Shown: piece after piece, positions 52,030 through 62,100 of the stretch
Position numbering within the stretch: the stretch's first letter is position 1
Layout of the letters: the number at the start of each line of letters is the position of its first letter
Source of the DNA: Peptococcaceae bacterium BICA1-7
Lineage (GTDB): Bacteria > Bacillota > Desulfotomaculia > Desulfotomaculales > Desulfocucumaceae
Reading direction: 5' to 3'
Length of the DNA: 64,000 nucleotides
Assembly: GCA_000802095.1 (NCBI GenBank)
Contig: JUEB01000013.1
Location: 186,001 to 250,000 of the forward strand
Notes under the pieces: generated by a model
Told to the model about the DNA's origin: nothing
Database searches by the model: none
Seen by the model: the letters and a program-made list of their open reading frames with translations, nothing else
Made by a program: the position numbers and the translations under genes

Positions 52030-52662
52030 TTACATTAATGAATTTATAATTCCGGTTATTTCTGAAGGTGAACTGACTATATAATCCGGCTTTTCCTTGG
52101 CCAGGCGCTCTTTGGAATCATACCCCCAGGCAACTGCAATGACTTTTACATTATTTTTTTTGCAGGCCACTATGTCCCTGCACTCATCTCCAATATAGAT
52201 TACCTGATCATTTTTTAGCCTGTTTCTGTTGAGAAAAAGATTTATCCCCATATCTTTGCCAAAAATATTAGCTGAGGTGTAAATATTATCAAACGCAACG
52301 ATATTTTCTTTTTTAAAGAGAGCATTTATATTGGTGATGGAATTGGATGACATTATGCTTAGCTTAAGTCCACTTACTCTAAGGTCCTGAATTGCCTTAT
52401 CGATTCCACTGACCAATGGCACAGTATTAACAGACTTCCTGTATCTTATATTAACCTCGGCGGCAATCAGGGGGATTAGATAAACAGGCAGCTGAATGGC
52501 CTTTATTCTCTCAAGTATAGACAGGCTGCGGAAATATTCTTGCTCCTCCTTTTTAATCTTTTGGAAGTTGTATTTTTCGGCCAGATCATTGATTATTCCG
52601 GCGGTTAAATATTTGGAGTCCGCTATAGTCCCGTCAAAGTCAAAAATAACGTGCTTTATCAA
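52030..52662 (-). CDS. HAD-superfamily phosphatase
   Basis: 210 residues with all four HAD motifs: DFDGTIADS (nucleophile Asp), SIMSSNS, a Lys in FGKDMG, and YIGDECRDIVACKKN. The helical cap placement fits the phosphoglycolate phosphatase-like subgroup. The TTG start follows AAGGGGT. It lies 19 bases after the cis-prenyltransferase gene and 31 before the cyclase. In this position it might remove phosphate from a prenyl (di)phosphate, but that is inference only. Confidence 0.85.
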   Translation of the reverse strand: MIKHVIFDFDGTIADSKYLTAGIINDLAEKYNFQKIKKEEQEYFRSLSILERIKAIQLPVYLIPLIAAEVNIRYRKSVNTVPLVSGIDKAIQDLRVSGLKLSIMSSNSITNINALFKKENIVAFDNIYTSANIFGKDMGINLFLNRNRLKNDQVIYIGDECRDIVACKKNNVKVIAVAWGYDSKERLAKEKPDYIVSSPSEITGIINSLM

Positions 52663-52681
52663 TTTAATACCCCTTCTTTAA

Positions 52682-53452
52682 TCAATTCAATTTAAGTCCT
52701 CCGTAGCGGCGCTCCCGCTGCTGGTAGTCAGCCAGCGCCTGCAGCAGGTGTCTCCGTTTAAAATCCGGCCAAAGCACATCGGTGATGCAGATTTCTGAAT
52801 AGGCCGACTGCCAGAGTAAGAAATTGCTTATTCTGGATACGCCTGAAGATCTTATAATCAAATCCGGATCGGGCTGCCCGGCGGTGTAAAGGTGATTTGA
52901 AACCGTCCAGGTGTTGATCTGTCCAACATTTAATAGCCCCGCCGCCACCGAGGAGGCTATGGCACACACGGCGTCGGTTAATTCCTGACGCCCCCCGTAA
53001 TTAAGGGCCACATTGAAAATAAGTCCGCTGTTGTCCCTGCTCTGCCTCACAGCCATGGACAGGGTTTCCCGGACCTTTTCAGGAAGCCCCCCCAGCCCTC
53101 CGATGGGATTAACCCGCACTCCTTTTTGGCATAATTCTTTTATTTCATTACTCAGGTAGTCCACAACAAGTTTCATTATGCTGTTTACCTCTTCCGGGGG
53201 CCTTTTCCAATTCTCCGTCGAAAAGCCATACACCGTCAGCACCTTGATTTTTAAATCACAGCACAGCTTTATAATATCTTTCAGGGACTCCACCCCCGCC
53301 TGGTGGCCCAGGGAGCGGGGCAGCCCCCTGTTCTGCGCCCACCGGCCGTTGCCGTCCATTATTATGGCGATGTGCCCGGGCAGGTTTTGACTGTCGATAA
53401 TCTCCAGCAGTTCCTTTTCATTCAGATGGACATACGGGCTTTCATCTTTCAT
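52682..53452 (-). CDS. uppS: Cis-prenyltransferase (undecaprenyl diphosphate synthase family)
   Basis: 256 residues. The diagnostic MDGNGRWAQ, the LTVYGFSTENWKRP block, NVALNYGGRQE and DLIIRSSGVSRISNFLLWQ are intact, as is the C-terminal WPDF. It condenses isopentenyl diphosphate units in cis. Housekeeping uppS genes usually sit with frr and cdsA; this one is with a phosphatase and a terpene cyclase, so it may be a dedicated paralogue. A structured leader ending in a terminator precedes it. Confidence 0.92.
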   Translation of the reverse strand: MKDESPYVHLNEKELLEIIDSQNLPGHIAIIMDGNGRWAQNRGLPRSLGHQAGVESLKDIIKLCCDLKIKVLTVYGFSTENWKRPPEEVNSIMKLVVDYLSNEIKELCQKGVRVNPIGGLGGLPEKVRETLSMAVRQSRDNSGLIFNVALNYGGRQELTDAVCAIASSVAAGLLNVGQINTWTVSNHLYTAGQPDPDLIIRSSGVSRISNFLLWQSAYSEICITDVLWPDFKRRHLLQALADYQQRERRYGGLKLN

Positions 53453-53642
53453 AAAATCAACAGGCCTCCCTGCAGCCCCCGTGACAGTTTACGGCTATAC
53501 GGCCTGACCTGACTTGCAGCCGCCTTTTCAGGTAAACTTTGGGCGCATGTTTTATCTGGTTATCCGGTTATATTTTGGTAATGTATGTTATGAAATACTG
53601 AAAAATTTTGTTCCAGATTGACCTTGTATAGGCAAAACTGCA

Positions 53643-53764
53643 TAAAAAACAAACCCCCTTACAAATCCCGTTGCCGGGACCAGGAGGGGATTTATATATC
53701 GGTAAAAGAGTTGATGCCCACTCTGTTTGATCACCCGGACTGATAAGGCGGTCCCGGGTGATCA
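53643..53764 (-). promoter_or_regulatory. Structured leader with terminator upstream of uppS operon
   Basis: On the minus strand an 11-bp perfect helix (TGATCACCCGG at 53728-53738 with CCGGGTGATCA at 53754-53764) comes first. About 40 bases later a G/C stem follows (core TCCCG at 53666-53670 with CGGGA at 53675-53679, outer CCCC/GGGG) that runs into GTTTGTTTTTT, an intrinsic terminator. About 190 bases then remain to the uppS start. No leftward gene lies upstream, so this is either an attenuated leader or a small RNA. It matches no riboswitch class I recognise. It occupies most of the gap 53453-53855; the remaining part has a TATAAT-like box near 53820 for the rightward gene. Confidence 0.45.
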
Positions 53765-53855
53765 ACGGTCTTCCCGGCAGTACCATAGACCTTCTTCTTT
53801 TTATATTTGCAGGGTTTGCATATAATAGTATTATATTCCGGCTATAGGAGGAGAA

Positions 53856-55094
53856 ATGGATTACAACCTGATTGTGGTTGGTGGAGGACCCGCAGGTATT
53901 ATGGGAGCAGCAGCGGCGGCGGCAAAAGGCTTAAAGGTTATTTTGCTGGAGAAAAACGAAAAGCTGGGGAAAAAGCTTTATATAACAGGCAAAGGCCGGT
54001 GCAACTTTACCTTTTACGGCGACCTGGATGATTTCCTGAATAACATCACCACCAACAAAAAATTTTTATACAGCGCCTATAAAAGCTTTACCAATCACCA
54101 ATTGATCGGACTTTTGGAGTCATTGGGAGTTAAAACAAAGGTGGAGCGCGGCAGCCGGGTTTTTCCCCAGTCGGATAAATCCAGCGATGTGATTAAAGCT
54201 CTGCAAAAACACCTGCAGTCCAATAATGTAGAGGTCAAACTGGAAACCGACGTAAAAAGAATAATGGTAAAAAACCAGCAGGTAACAGGTGTGCTTTTAA
54301 AAGGCCGGCAAATCTCGGGGGAAAAGGTCCTCATCGCCACCGGGGGCCGGTCCTACAGCCAAACCGGCTCTACCGGAGACGGCTATAGAATGGCACAGCA
54401 GCTGGGGCATTCTGTGGTGGAGCCAAAGCCTGCCCTGGTTCCCCTGGTAACCGGTGAAAAGTGGGTTAAAGACCTGCAGGGCCTTTCCTTAAAGAATGTG
54501 GCAGCGAAGGCGGTAATAAACGGCAAGGTGAAGGCGGAGCAGTTTGGGGAAATGCTTTTCACTCATTTTGGGGTATCCGGGCCCATTATACTGAGCATAA
54601 GCAGCTTTCTGACAAAAGAATCCAGCTTTCCGGTGACCCTTACAATTGATTTAAAGCCGGCGCTGTCCCAGGAGCAATTGGATGCCCGGCTGCAGAGAGA
54701 TTTTATTAAATATACCGGAAGACACCTGAAGAATTCACTGGATGCTCTGCTGCCCCAAAAAATGATTCCTATAATCATAGGGCTATCCGGCCTGGATCCC
54801 CATACCCAGGTAAACCAGCTTACCAAAAAAGATCGGGGGCTGCTGGTGGATACCTTAAAAAAAATCAGCCTGACCGTTACCGGCACCCGCCCGCTGAGCG
54901 AGGCCATAGTTACCAGTGGCGGGATCAGTGTAAAGGAAATCAACCCCTCCACCCTGGAGTCAAAAATAATTAAAGGACTTTATTTTGCCGGGGAGGTAAT
55001 TGATGTTGACGCCTTAACCGGGGGGTACAATTTACAGATAGCCTTCTCCACCGGATATCTTAGCGGGATAAGCTCGGCCCGGGCAGATCATTAG
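53856..55094 (+). CDS. BaiN/HI0933-family flavoprotein oxidoreductase
   Basis: 412-residue two-dinucleotide-binding flavoprotein. The FAD site is LIVVGGGPAGIMGAAAAAAKG. The family-specific ITGKGRCNFT is followed by VFPQSDKSSDVI and TGGRSYSQTGSTGDGY. At the C-terminus VTSGGISVKEI and YFAGEVIDVDALTGGYNLQ contact FAD. ATG 53856 follows AGGAGGAGAA. Members include BaiN-type bile-acid-related reductases and many uncharacterised proteins; the substrate cannot be told here. Confidence 0.9.
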   Translation: MDYNLIVVGGGPAGIMGAAAAAAKGLKVILLEKNEKLGKKLYITGKGRCNFTFYGDLDDFLNNITTNKKFLYSAYKSFTNHQLIGLLESLGVKTKVERGSRVFPQSDKSSDVIKALQKHLQSNNVEVKLETDVKRIMVKNQQVTGVLLKGRQISGEKVLIATGGRSYSQTGSTGDGYRMAQQLGHSVVEPKPALVPLVTGEKWVKDLQGLSLKNVAAKAVINGKVKAEQFGEMLFTHFGVSGPIILSISSFLTKESSFPVTLTIDLKPALSQEQLDARLQRDFIKYTGRHLKNSLDALLPQKMIPIIIGLSGLDPHTQVNQLTKKDRGLLVDTLKKISLTVTGTRPLSEAIVTSGGISVKEINPSTLESKIIKGLYFAGEVIDVDALTGGYNLQIAFSTGYLSGISSARADH

Positions 55095-55122
55095 CCTCCA
55101 TCAGGCCTTAGAACTCCGGCCG

Positions 55123-56958
55123 TTATGGAGCTGCGGAAAACAGACTGAGCCCATGGCCCTCCGGATACAGAAGGCCTGTGCCGTCAGAGCCCGGTATGGG
55201 CACGGGCAATTTGCCGGTGGGATTATTCAGCCCGAAAATAGTATTTACCCCTGCAGCCACATTGGGGCCGCCGGCTGTTCCATAAACAGCCAGATAGGCT
55301 TTCGCCCCAGGTATGAACGCTATATCGTAAGGGTCCCCTATAGCCATGACGGCCAGAGGTGTATGCAGAGCATCAGCCCGGCTTATAAGGTCATTAGAAA
55401 AGGCTGCCCGCCAGCCCTGAGGGCTCCTCTCCTCCTCATTATAGCTGCAGGTGCCGTGTATAACAAAGTCAGCCCCCCCAAGAGCTATTTTATGCTGGTC
55501 TGTTAACCCTCCAAGCAATTTGTAGGCAAAGCCCCTGACCCTGACATTGTTTAGCCCCTTTTCTTTAACTGCTGACTCTATGGCGCTTTCCATAACGGCC
55601 AGACTTTCCTTGGAAGGGGCAAAGAATACTATACTGCTGCCTGCCTCAGGTTTAAAGGGCAGTATATTCTCGTTTTTCAGGAGCGTAACAGCTTTCTCAG
55701 CCGCGCTTCTCTCAGCCGCCCTGCTTTCCTGGCCGCCCACAATAGCCCCGGCCCTGGAGATTCTCTCTTCTATACCAAGGCTAAATGCGTCACCCCGCGC
55801 TATTCCACCCCCGGATATTTTAATAATTCCGTTGTTTAGCTTAAGCTCCAATATCCTTTTAACCGACTGGTCGATTCTAAAAACACTGATTTCACCTTTT
55901 TCTACAGCATCAATTACTCTTTGGCTGGCTTTCTCCAGGCCGGTATGAACCATGAGCATGTCCGCCCCGGCCTTTATAGCCATAACTGCCGCCTCTTCCT
56001 GGGACCCCGTGTAATTAATGACCGCTTTCATATGCAGGGCGTCAGTTAAAATAACCCCCTTAAACCCCATTTCATTTCTGGCCAGCCCGGTCAGCACTTT
56101 AAAGGAAAGGGTGGCTGGTATATATAAATACCTATTCTCTTTACTAGAGTAACTACTGGTGTCATCAATAGCCGGGTAGGCCACATGGGCAGTCATTAAA
56201 ATACCGGCCCCGCTGTTGAAGGCCTGCTGGAAGGGCCTAAGCTCTACATTCCTTAACCTGTTCAGGTCATAAGGTATTACCGGTGATCCGGCGTGAGAGT
56301 CCAGGGCGGTGTCGCCATGGCCGGGGAAATGCTTCACAGTGGCTATTACACCGGCTTCCCGGAGGCCTTTTAGATAGGCCTGCCCCATATCGGCCACCAA
56401 CTGAGGGCCGGCCCCAAAGGATCTTATTCCTATGGCTGAGCTGCTGCTGTTTTGATGGACATCCAGCACCGGGGCCAGGTTAACATTTATCCCCAGTGCT
56501 TTAAGCTCTCTTCCAATAACAGCCCCCGCCCTACTGGCGTTTTCCAGCGACCGGGAAGCGCCAAGGGCCATATTGCCGGGCATATTTGTACCCATGGGCA
56601 GCCTTGTCACCCTTCCGCCCTCCTGGTCGGTGGCTATAAGCAAGGGAATGTTTCCGGCATTTCTTTGAAGCATATCGGTAAGCCTGACTGTTTGTTCAGT
56701 ATTCTGGAAGTTATAACTGTATAATACAATGCCCCCGGCATGGTTTTTGTTAATTAATTGGGCCTGGACGGCACTCAGTTCAGTGCCGATAACAGTAGTC
56801 ATAAACAGCTGGCCAACTTTTTCCTCAATACTCATACCCGACACATATTGATCCAGCGGCTCCGAAGCATCCCCCGCTATTGCCCCGCTGCCGGCACAGG
56901 GGCTGATCGGAATAAGTATCAGTGCCACACTGATTAAGACGCAGCTTAATTTCCTCAT
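55123..56958 (-). CDS. Secreted GH3 beta-N-acetylhexosaminidase (NagZ-like)
   Basis: 611 residues from ATG 56958. A signal peptide (MRKLSCVLISVALILIPISP) ends near residue 25. The GH3 barrel contains ATDQEGGRVTRLP, the NagZ-type His-Asp loop KHFPGHGDTALDSH and the nucleophile Asp in GVILTDALHMKAV. A second alpha/beta domain (about 390-600) follows, making this the two-domain form seen in Firmicutes. It probably trims N-acetylglucosamine from cell-wall muropeptides outside the membrane. GGAGGAGGGAG lies about 15 bases upstream, so the in-frame TTG just before is possible. It stands alone. Confidence 0.88.
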   Translation of the reverse strand: MRKLSCVLISVALILIPISPCAGSGAIAGDASEPLDQYVSGMSIEEKVGQLFMTTVIGTELSAVQAQLINKNHAGGIVLYSYNFQNTEQTVRLTDMLQRNAGNIPLLIATDQEGGRVTRLPMGTNMPGNMALGASRSLENASRAGAVIGRELKALGINVNLAPVLDVHQNSSSSAIGIRSFGAGPQLVADMGQAYLKGLREAGVIATVKHFPGHGDTALDSHAGSPVIPYDLNRLRNVELRPFQQAFNSGAGILMTAHVAYPAIDDTSSYSSKENRYLYIPATLSFKVLTGLARNEMGFKGVILTDALHMKAVINYTGSQEEAAVMAIKAGADMLMVHTGLEKASQRVIDAVEKGEISVFRIDQSVKRILELKLNNGIIKISGGGIARGDAFSLGIEERISRAGAIVGGQESRAAERSAAEKAVTLLKNENILPFKPEAGSSIVFFAPSKESLAVMESAIESAVKEKGLNNVRVRGFAYKLLGGLTDQHKIALGGADFVIHGTCSYNEEERSPQGWRAAFSNDLISRADALHTPLAVMAIGDPYDIAFIPGAKAYLAVYGTAGGPNVAAGVNTIFGLNNPTGKLPVPIPGSDGTGLLYPEGHGLSLFSAAP

Positions 56959-57045
56959 CAATATTTTTATCCACTCCCTCCTCCTAAAAATGACTGAGCA
57001 GTCATAACTCAAAGGGTTATTGGGGTTTATGTTCTTTATAAAACT

Positions 57046-58971
57046 TTATTTCCTACTGGCTATTTTTTCAGCCAGCTCATTTAAGTAGACCCACCTTTCC
57101 AGCATCTCCTGCAGCTGCTTATCCAGGTCTTCCTTTTCAGCCAGTAATTGCTGCAGAAGAATATAATCGGCAGCCGCCTCATCAATTTTTATTTTTATAC
57201 TATTGATTTTTTCCTCAATCCCGGCGATAGCATCATCTATTTGGTCATATTCTTTTTGTTCCTTAAAAGAAAACTTTAAAGGCCTTTCCCTCTTTTCACC
57301 CGGATCAGCCTTATCCACAGCACCGTATTTTTTATCAACAGCCTCTTTTACTTTATCCACAGCTTTATCTGAAATATTGCTGTCTTCGCAGCGGCTGCCT
57401 CTTATTCTTTGAAAATCAGAGTAATTGCCCGGGTACTGAACTATGCTTCCATTTCCTTCAAAGGAAAAAATCTTTTCGGCCATTCTGTCCAGGAAATACC
57501 TATCATGGGAAACAGCTATTACAGCCCCTTTAAAGTCCTCCAGATAATCCTCCAGAATGGTGAGTGTTTCTATGTCCAGGTCATTGGTAGGCTCATCCAG
57601 AAGCAGTATGTTGGGCGCCTCCATAAGAACTTTAAGCAGATTCAGCCTTCTTTTCTCTCCACCTGAAAGCTTCTCTATAAGGGCCCACTGCAGAGCAGGG
57701 GGAAATAAGAATCTCTCCATCATCTGGGCCGCGCTTATTCTATGGCCCTCCGCCGTGCTTAGGTATTCCGCCCCCTCTTTTATAAACTCTATAGCCCGCA
57801 TACTGCCGTCCATATGCTCAATTTCCTGGGAGTACAGCCCAATCTTTACGGTTTCCCCTATCTCTACCCTTCCACTGTCCGGCTCATCCCTGCCGCCTAT
57901 TATATTTAAAAGAGTGGTCTTGCCAATTCCATTAGGCCCTACTATGCCAACCCGGTCATTTCTCAGCAGGGTGAAATTAAAATCATCTATCACCCTGAAG
58001 TCATTAAAGCTTTTTTCTATGTGCAAAAGCTCTATTGTCTTTTTGCCCAGACGGCTGGACGCTGCTGTAAGCTGCAGCTTTTCCTCCCTTTCAGGCCCGG
58101 TCTGCTCACTTAGCTTTTCAAAGCGCTCTATTCTGGCCTTCTGCTTGGTGGTTCTGGCCTTGGCGCCCTTCTTTATCCAGGCCAGCTCTTTCCTGAAAAG
58201 ACTCTTTCTTTTTTGGCCACTGGCCTCCTCCATCTCTTCTCTTTCCAGCTTTTTCTCAACAAAGTGGCTGTAATTGCCTTTGTAGGAATAAAGCTTCCCC
58301 CGGTCCAGCTCTATAATCTGGTTTACCACCCTGTCCAGAAAGTACCGGTCATGGGTAATCATAAGCAGGGCGCCACTTTTTTTATTGAGGTACTGCTCCA
58401 GCCAGTCTATGGTATCATTGTCCAGGTGGTTGGTGGGCTCATCCAAAATCAGTAATTCTGAAGGGTTAACCAGTGCAGCCGCCAGGGCTATCCTCTTTTT
58501 CTGCCCTCCGGACAGGGTATCTATCCTGGCATTAAAATCGGTAACACCTAACTTTGTCAGTATGGTTCTGGCTTCACTTTCCATATTCCAGGCGTTCATG
58601 GCGTCCATATCATGAGTAAGCTTCAATATTCTTTCACTGGAATTTTCCCGGCCGGATAAAGCCTCCTCATACTCCCTGATCAGCTTCATAACAGGGGAGC
58701 TCCCTTTAAAAACCTGCTCCAGCACCGACGCTTGGGGATCAAAACAAGGATTCTGGGGGAGGTATTCTATCCTGACAGAGTTTCCTCTAACCACCACTCC
58801 CTCATCAGGCTGCTCCACCCCGGCAATTATTTTCAGCAGCGTGGTCTTGCCGGTGCCGTTAATGCCTATTAATCCTATTTTATCTCCTTCATTTATACCA
58901 AGGCTTATATTGTAAAGCAGTTTTTTTTCGCTATAGCTCTTACAGATATTTTCAGCGCTTAACAGATTCAT
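57046..58971 (-). CDS. ABC-F family ATPase (Uup-like)
   Basis: 641 residues with two ABC cassettes and no membrane domain. Walker A motifs are GINGTGKTT and GPNGIGKTT; signature motifs are TLSGGQKKR and LSGGEKRR; Walker B segments are LLILDEPTNHLD and ILLLDEPTNDLD. The inter-domain linker around residues 240-300 is charged, and the C-terminal part (about 560-635) is a predicted coiled coil, as in Uup. Such proteins act on ribosomes or branched DNA rather than in transport. It follows the GH3 gene's region on the same strand but probably has its own promoter in 58972-59140. Confidence 0.93.
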   Translation of the reverse strand: MNLLSAENICKSYSEKKLLYNISLGINEGDKIGLIGINGTGKTTLLKIIAGVEQPDEGVVVRGNSVRIEYLPQNPCFDPQASVLEQVFKGSSPVMKLIREYEEALSGRENSSERILKLTHDMDAMNAWNMESEARTILTKLGVTDFNARIDTLSGGQKKRIALAAALVNPSELLILDEPTNHLDNDTIDWLEQYLNKKSGALLMITHDRYFLDRVVNQIIELDRGKLYSYKGNYSHFVEKKLEREEMEEASGQKRKSLFRKELAWIKKGAKARTTKQKARIERFEKLSEQTGPEREEKLQLTAASSRLGKKTIELLHIEKSFNDFRVIDDFNFTLLRNDRVGIVGPNGIGKTTLLNIIGGRDEPDSGRVEIGETVKIGLYSQEIEHMDGSMRAIEFIKEGAEYLSTAEGHRISAAQMMERFLFPPALQWALIEKLSGGEKRRLNLLKVLMEAPNILLLDEPTNDLDIETLTILEDYLEDFKGAVIAVSHDRYFLDRMAEKIFSFEGNGSIVQYPGNYSDFQRIRGSRCEDSNISDKAVDKVKEAVDKKYGAVDKADPGEKRERPLKFSFKEQKEYDQIDDAIAGIEEKINSIKIKIDEAAADYILLQQLLAEKEDLDKQLQEMLERWVYLNELAEKIASRK

Positions 58972-59142
58972 ACCGATCCCTTTCTTACGAGCAATTATAA
59001 TAAAGGCCCTTGGCCGCCTCTTCTCCTTGTTTTATGTTCGGTAATGCCACAGTCTATACCTTCAAGTATTTTTTTTACTCCACCCTGCCGCTAAAATACA
59101 GTGCTCCTGGAAGAGGCATACTTTCTCAGTTAAACAAAAAAT

Positions 59143-59175
59143 AAGGGATCCACACCGCTAAAGTGAGAATCCCTT
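59143..59175. terminator. Terminator after the RND pump gene
   Basis: AAGGGAT (59143-59149) pairs with ATCCCTT (59169-59175), with additional CAC/GTG pairing inside. It lies just beyond the leftward RND gene. It closely resembles the hairpin at 49993-50024. Confidence 0.6.
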
Positions 59176-59199
59176 CATGTTATATGTTCTGGTTATACT

Positions 59200-62100
59200 T
59201 TATAAACCTGGAGGGCAGTTCAGTGGAGGTTTTGTGGGCTGTTCCGGCAAAGCGGAACGGTTTTTCCGTTTATCCCACCAGTCCTGGCACCCCTCTGACA
59301 GGGAATAGAGCACAGGCACCAGTATCAGGGTAATCAGAGTGTGAAAAATCAAACCGAAAATAACCACCGTGGCCAGGGGCGCCTCCAGGTCCGATCCTTC
59401 GGCAAAGGCCAGGGCCAGGGGCAGCATACCCAGGATGGCGGTTAACTTGGTCATCAGTATGGGGCGCACCCGGTTGCGCACGGCCTCCATAATGGCCTCC
59501 TGCAGCTGATAGCCCCGGCTGCGCAGCACATTAATGCGGTCAATCAGTAAAATGGCGTTGGACACCACAATGCCAATCAGCATGATAAAGCCCACCATCC
59601 CAATTGGATTGACCACCCGCTGGGTTAAAACCAGACCGACAACCACACCCACCACAGCCATGGGCAGCGACAGCATAATTATAAAGGGATGGCTAAGCCG
59701 GCCAAACTGCGCCACCATGATTACATAAATTAAGGCAACCGCCCCAAGAAAAACATAAAGTACACCGGAGGCGTTCTCCTTCTGCTGCTTCAGGGCTCCA
59801 GCCATTTGGACGCTGTACCCGGCCGGCACCGGCAGGGCCTTTAGCTGCTGCTCAATGACCCGCCCGGCCGCCCCCAGGTCGCTTCCAGTCAGCTCGGCCT
59901 TCACACTGACAACCCGCTCACCCTCTTTGTGGTTAACGGTCATCAGGGTCTTGGTGTACCTCCACTGCACCAGATCGGCCAGCGGCGCCAGGGCGCCGGA
60001 TTCTGACTGCACCATCACCTGGCGCAGCTGATCCGGATGCTGCATCCACTGCTCCGGATACCGGGCCAGCACATCCAAATCCAGGCCATTGACCGACATG
60101 GTGGTAATGCTTTGCTCACCCATCAGGGCGGACAGCTGCCGGACCAGGGAGTTCTCATCTACTCCCAGGCGCTCCAGGACAGCGGCCCGGGGCACCAGGC
60201 TAATTTTATCAACGCCCTGCTCAAAATCGCTGCGTGGATTGCGAACACCCGGAACTGCAGACAGCATTTTCTCCACCTGGGCGGAGATCTGCTGAATAAT
60301 CTCCATTTCTTTTCCGGAAACCTCCAGTTGCACCGGGGTGTCACCGGCCCCACCGCCAAAGCCCACTTCTACCCTCTCCACATACTGAAGGGACTTGAGA
60401 CGATCATTGATCTCCTGCAGCACAACCTCCCTGGATCGTTTTTGCTCCTTTTTGCCCTTCATCATCATATGCAGGGTAGCCCTTTCCCTGTAGGCCTCCT
60501 GGTAAATCTCCCTCAATTCCGGGAGGTCTGACAGACTGTCCACCGCCTGCCGGGAAGCCGTGGCGGTTTCCTCCAGAGATGTGCCCCTGGGCATGATTAT
60601 CCTGGCCTGGATGTAAGACTCATCCACTGACAGGTCAGTCGTTGTTTTTACCAGTGGAGAAAGCAGCACGGCGGCCACGAATAGCCCCAGCGCCAGCAGT
60701 ACTGTTTTTACCCGGTGGCGCAGGGCCAGGGACAGCACCCCGGTTAGTGCCCTGGTAATGCGCGCGCCCAGGCTATTCTCCGGGGCGGGAGCCAGACTCC
60801 TGCCCAAAAAGCTGTTGGCGTACACCGGAACAAAAAGGACTGCCGCCACCGTGGACGATACAATGGCGATAGTCACGGTGAAGGCGATGGTGCTCATGAT
60901 GGGCTTATACTCCATCCCACCCAGATTGGCCAGCAGCAGGGGAAGAAAAACAACTATAATGGTCAGCTGGGAAGTCAGCACCGGGGTGATCACCTCCCGG
61001 GTTCCCCTGGCAATGGCCCTGTCCAGAGGCTCCCCCTGCTCCCGGAAATGGTAAATGCTTTCCAGCACAACAATGGCCGCGTCAACCATCAGTCCCACAG
61101 ACAGACTGAGGGAGAGCAGGGTGACCAGGTCAATGTTGTAGCCCACCAGCTTCATCCCAATGAAGGTCATCAGCACCGACAGGGGAATGGTAGTGGATAT
61201 CACCATGGTAATCCGCCAGTTTCTTAGAAAAACAAATAGAATAACAATGGCCAGAGTGCCGCCGATGATCACATCCCGGCTTAAATTGGTTACTGCATGC
61301 TGAATAAAGGTGGCTCCGTCCTGAACCTTGGAGATTTCATAGCCTCCCCGAGCTTCCTGGTTGATTCGGTCTATTTCCTGCTGTACGGCTGCGGCTGTAT
61401 TGATCACGTCACTGCCCGCAGCCCTGTTGACCACCATCATTATGTAAGGACTGCCGTCCCTGATGAATACGGCATCGGCACTTCCACCCCGCAAATCCTG
61501 AACGTTGGCCACCTGCCTTAACATCACCTGCCCCGAGGGTGTCTGAACAGGCACTTCACCAATCTGCTGTATACTCTTAAAAGAGCGGTCCACTTCAATC
61601 ACCGTGTCGAACCCGGGGTTTTTCAGTGTACCGATGGCCTGCCTTACGTTGGAGGACTGCAGCTGATCGATCACCTGGCGGGGAGTCAGCTGATAGGCGG
61701 CCATCTTTTCGGGGTCCAGGGTAATCATTATTTTATTGCTTACATTGGTGGTCTCAACCTCTACATCCTTGACATCGTTGACCGCCTCGATCCGGTCCTT
61801 GATCACGGTGTTGGCCAGATTCAGCAGGGTGGGCAAATCGTCTCCGGACAGGGCCAGCAGCATTAAAAACTCATCACCGTAATCGGCCTGCCTGACATCA
61901 ACATTTTTAGCGTCCCTGGGAAAGCCGCTGCGCAGCCGGTCAACGATGGACTGCACTTCCTGCTTGACTTCCTCCCCCTTGCCCTCCCGGGCCTGAACCG
62001 ATATACGCACCGATCCCGTCTTGCTGGACGATGTGAACTCCTCTATTTCCGCTATCGATTTTAATTCTTTCTCTATTGGCTTGGTAACCTTTTCCTCCAT

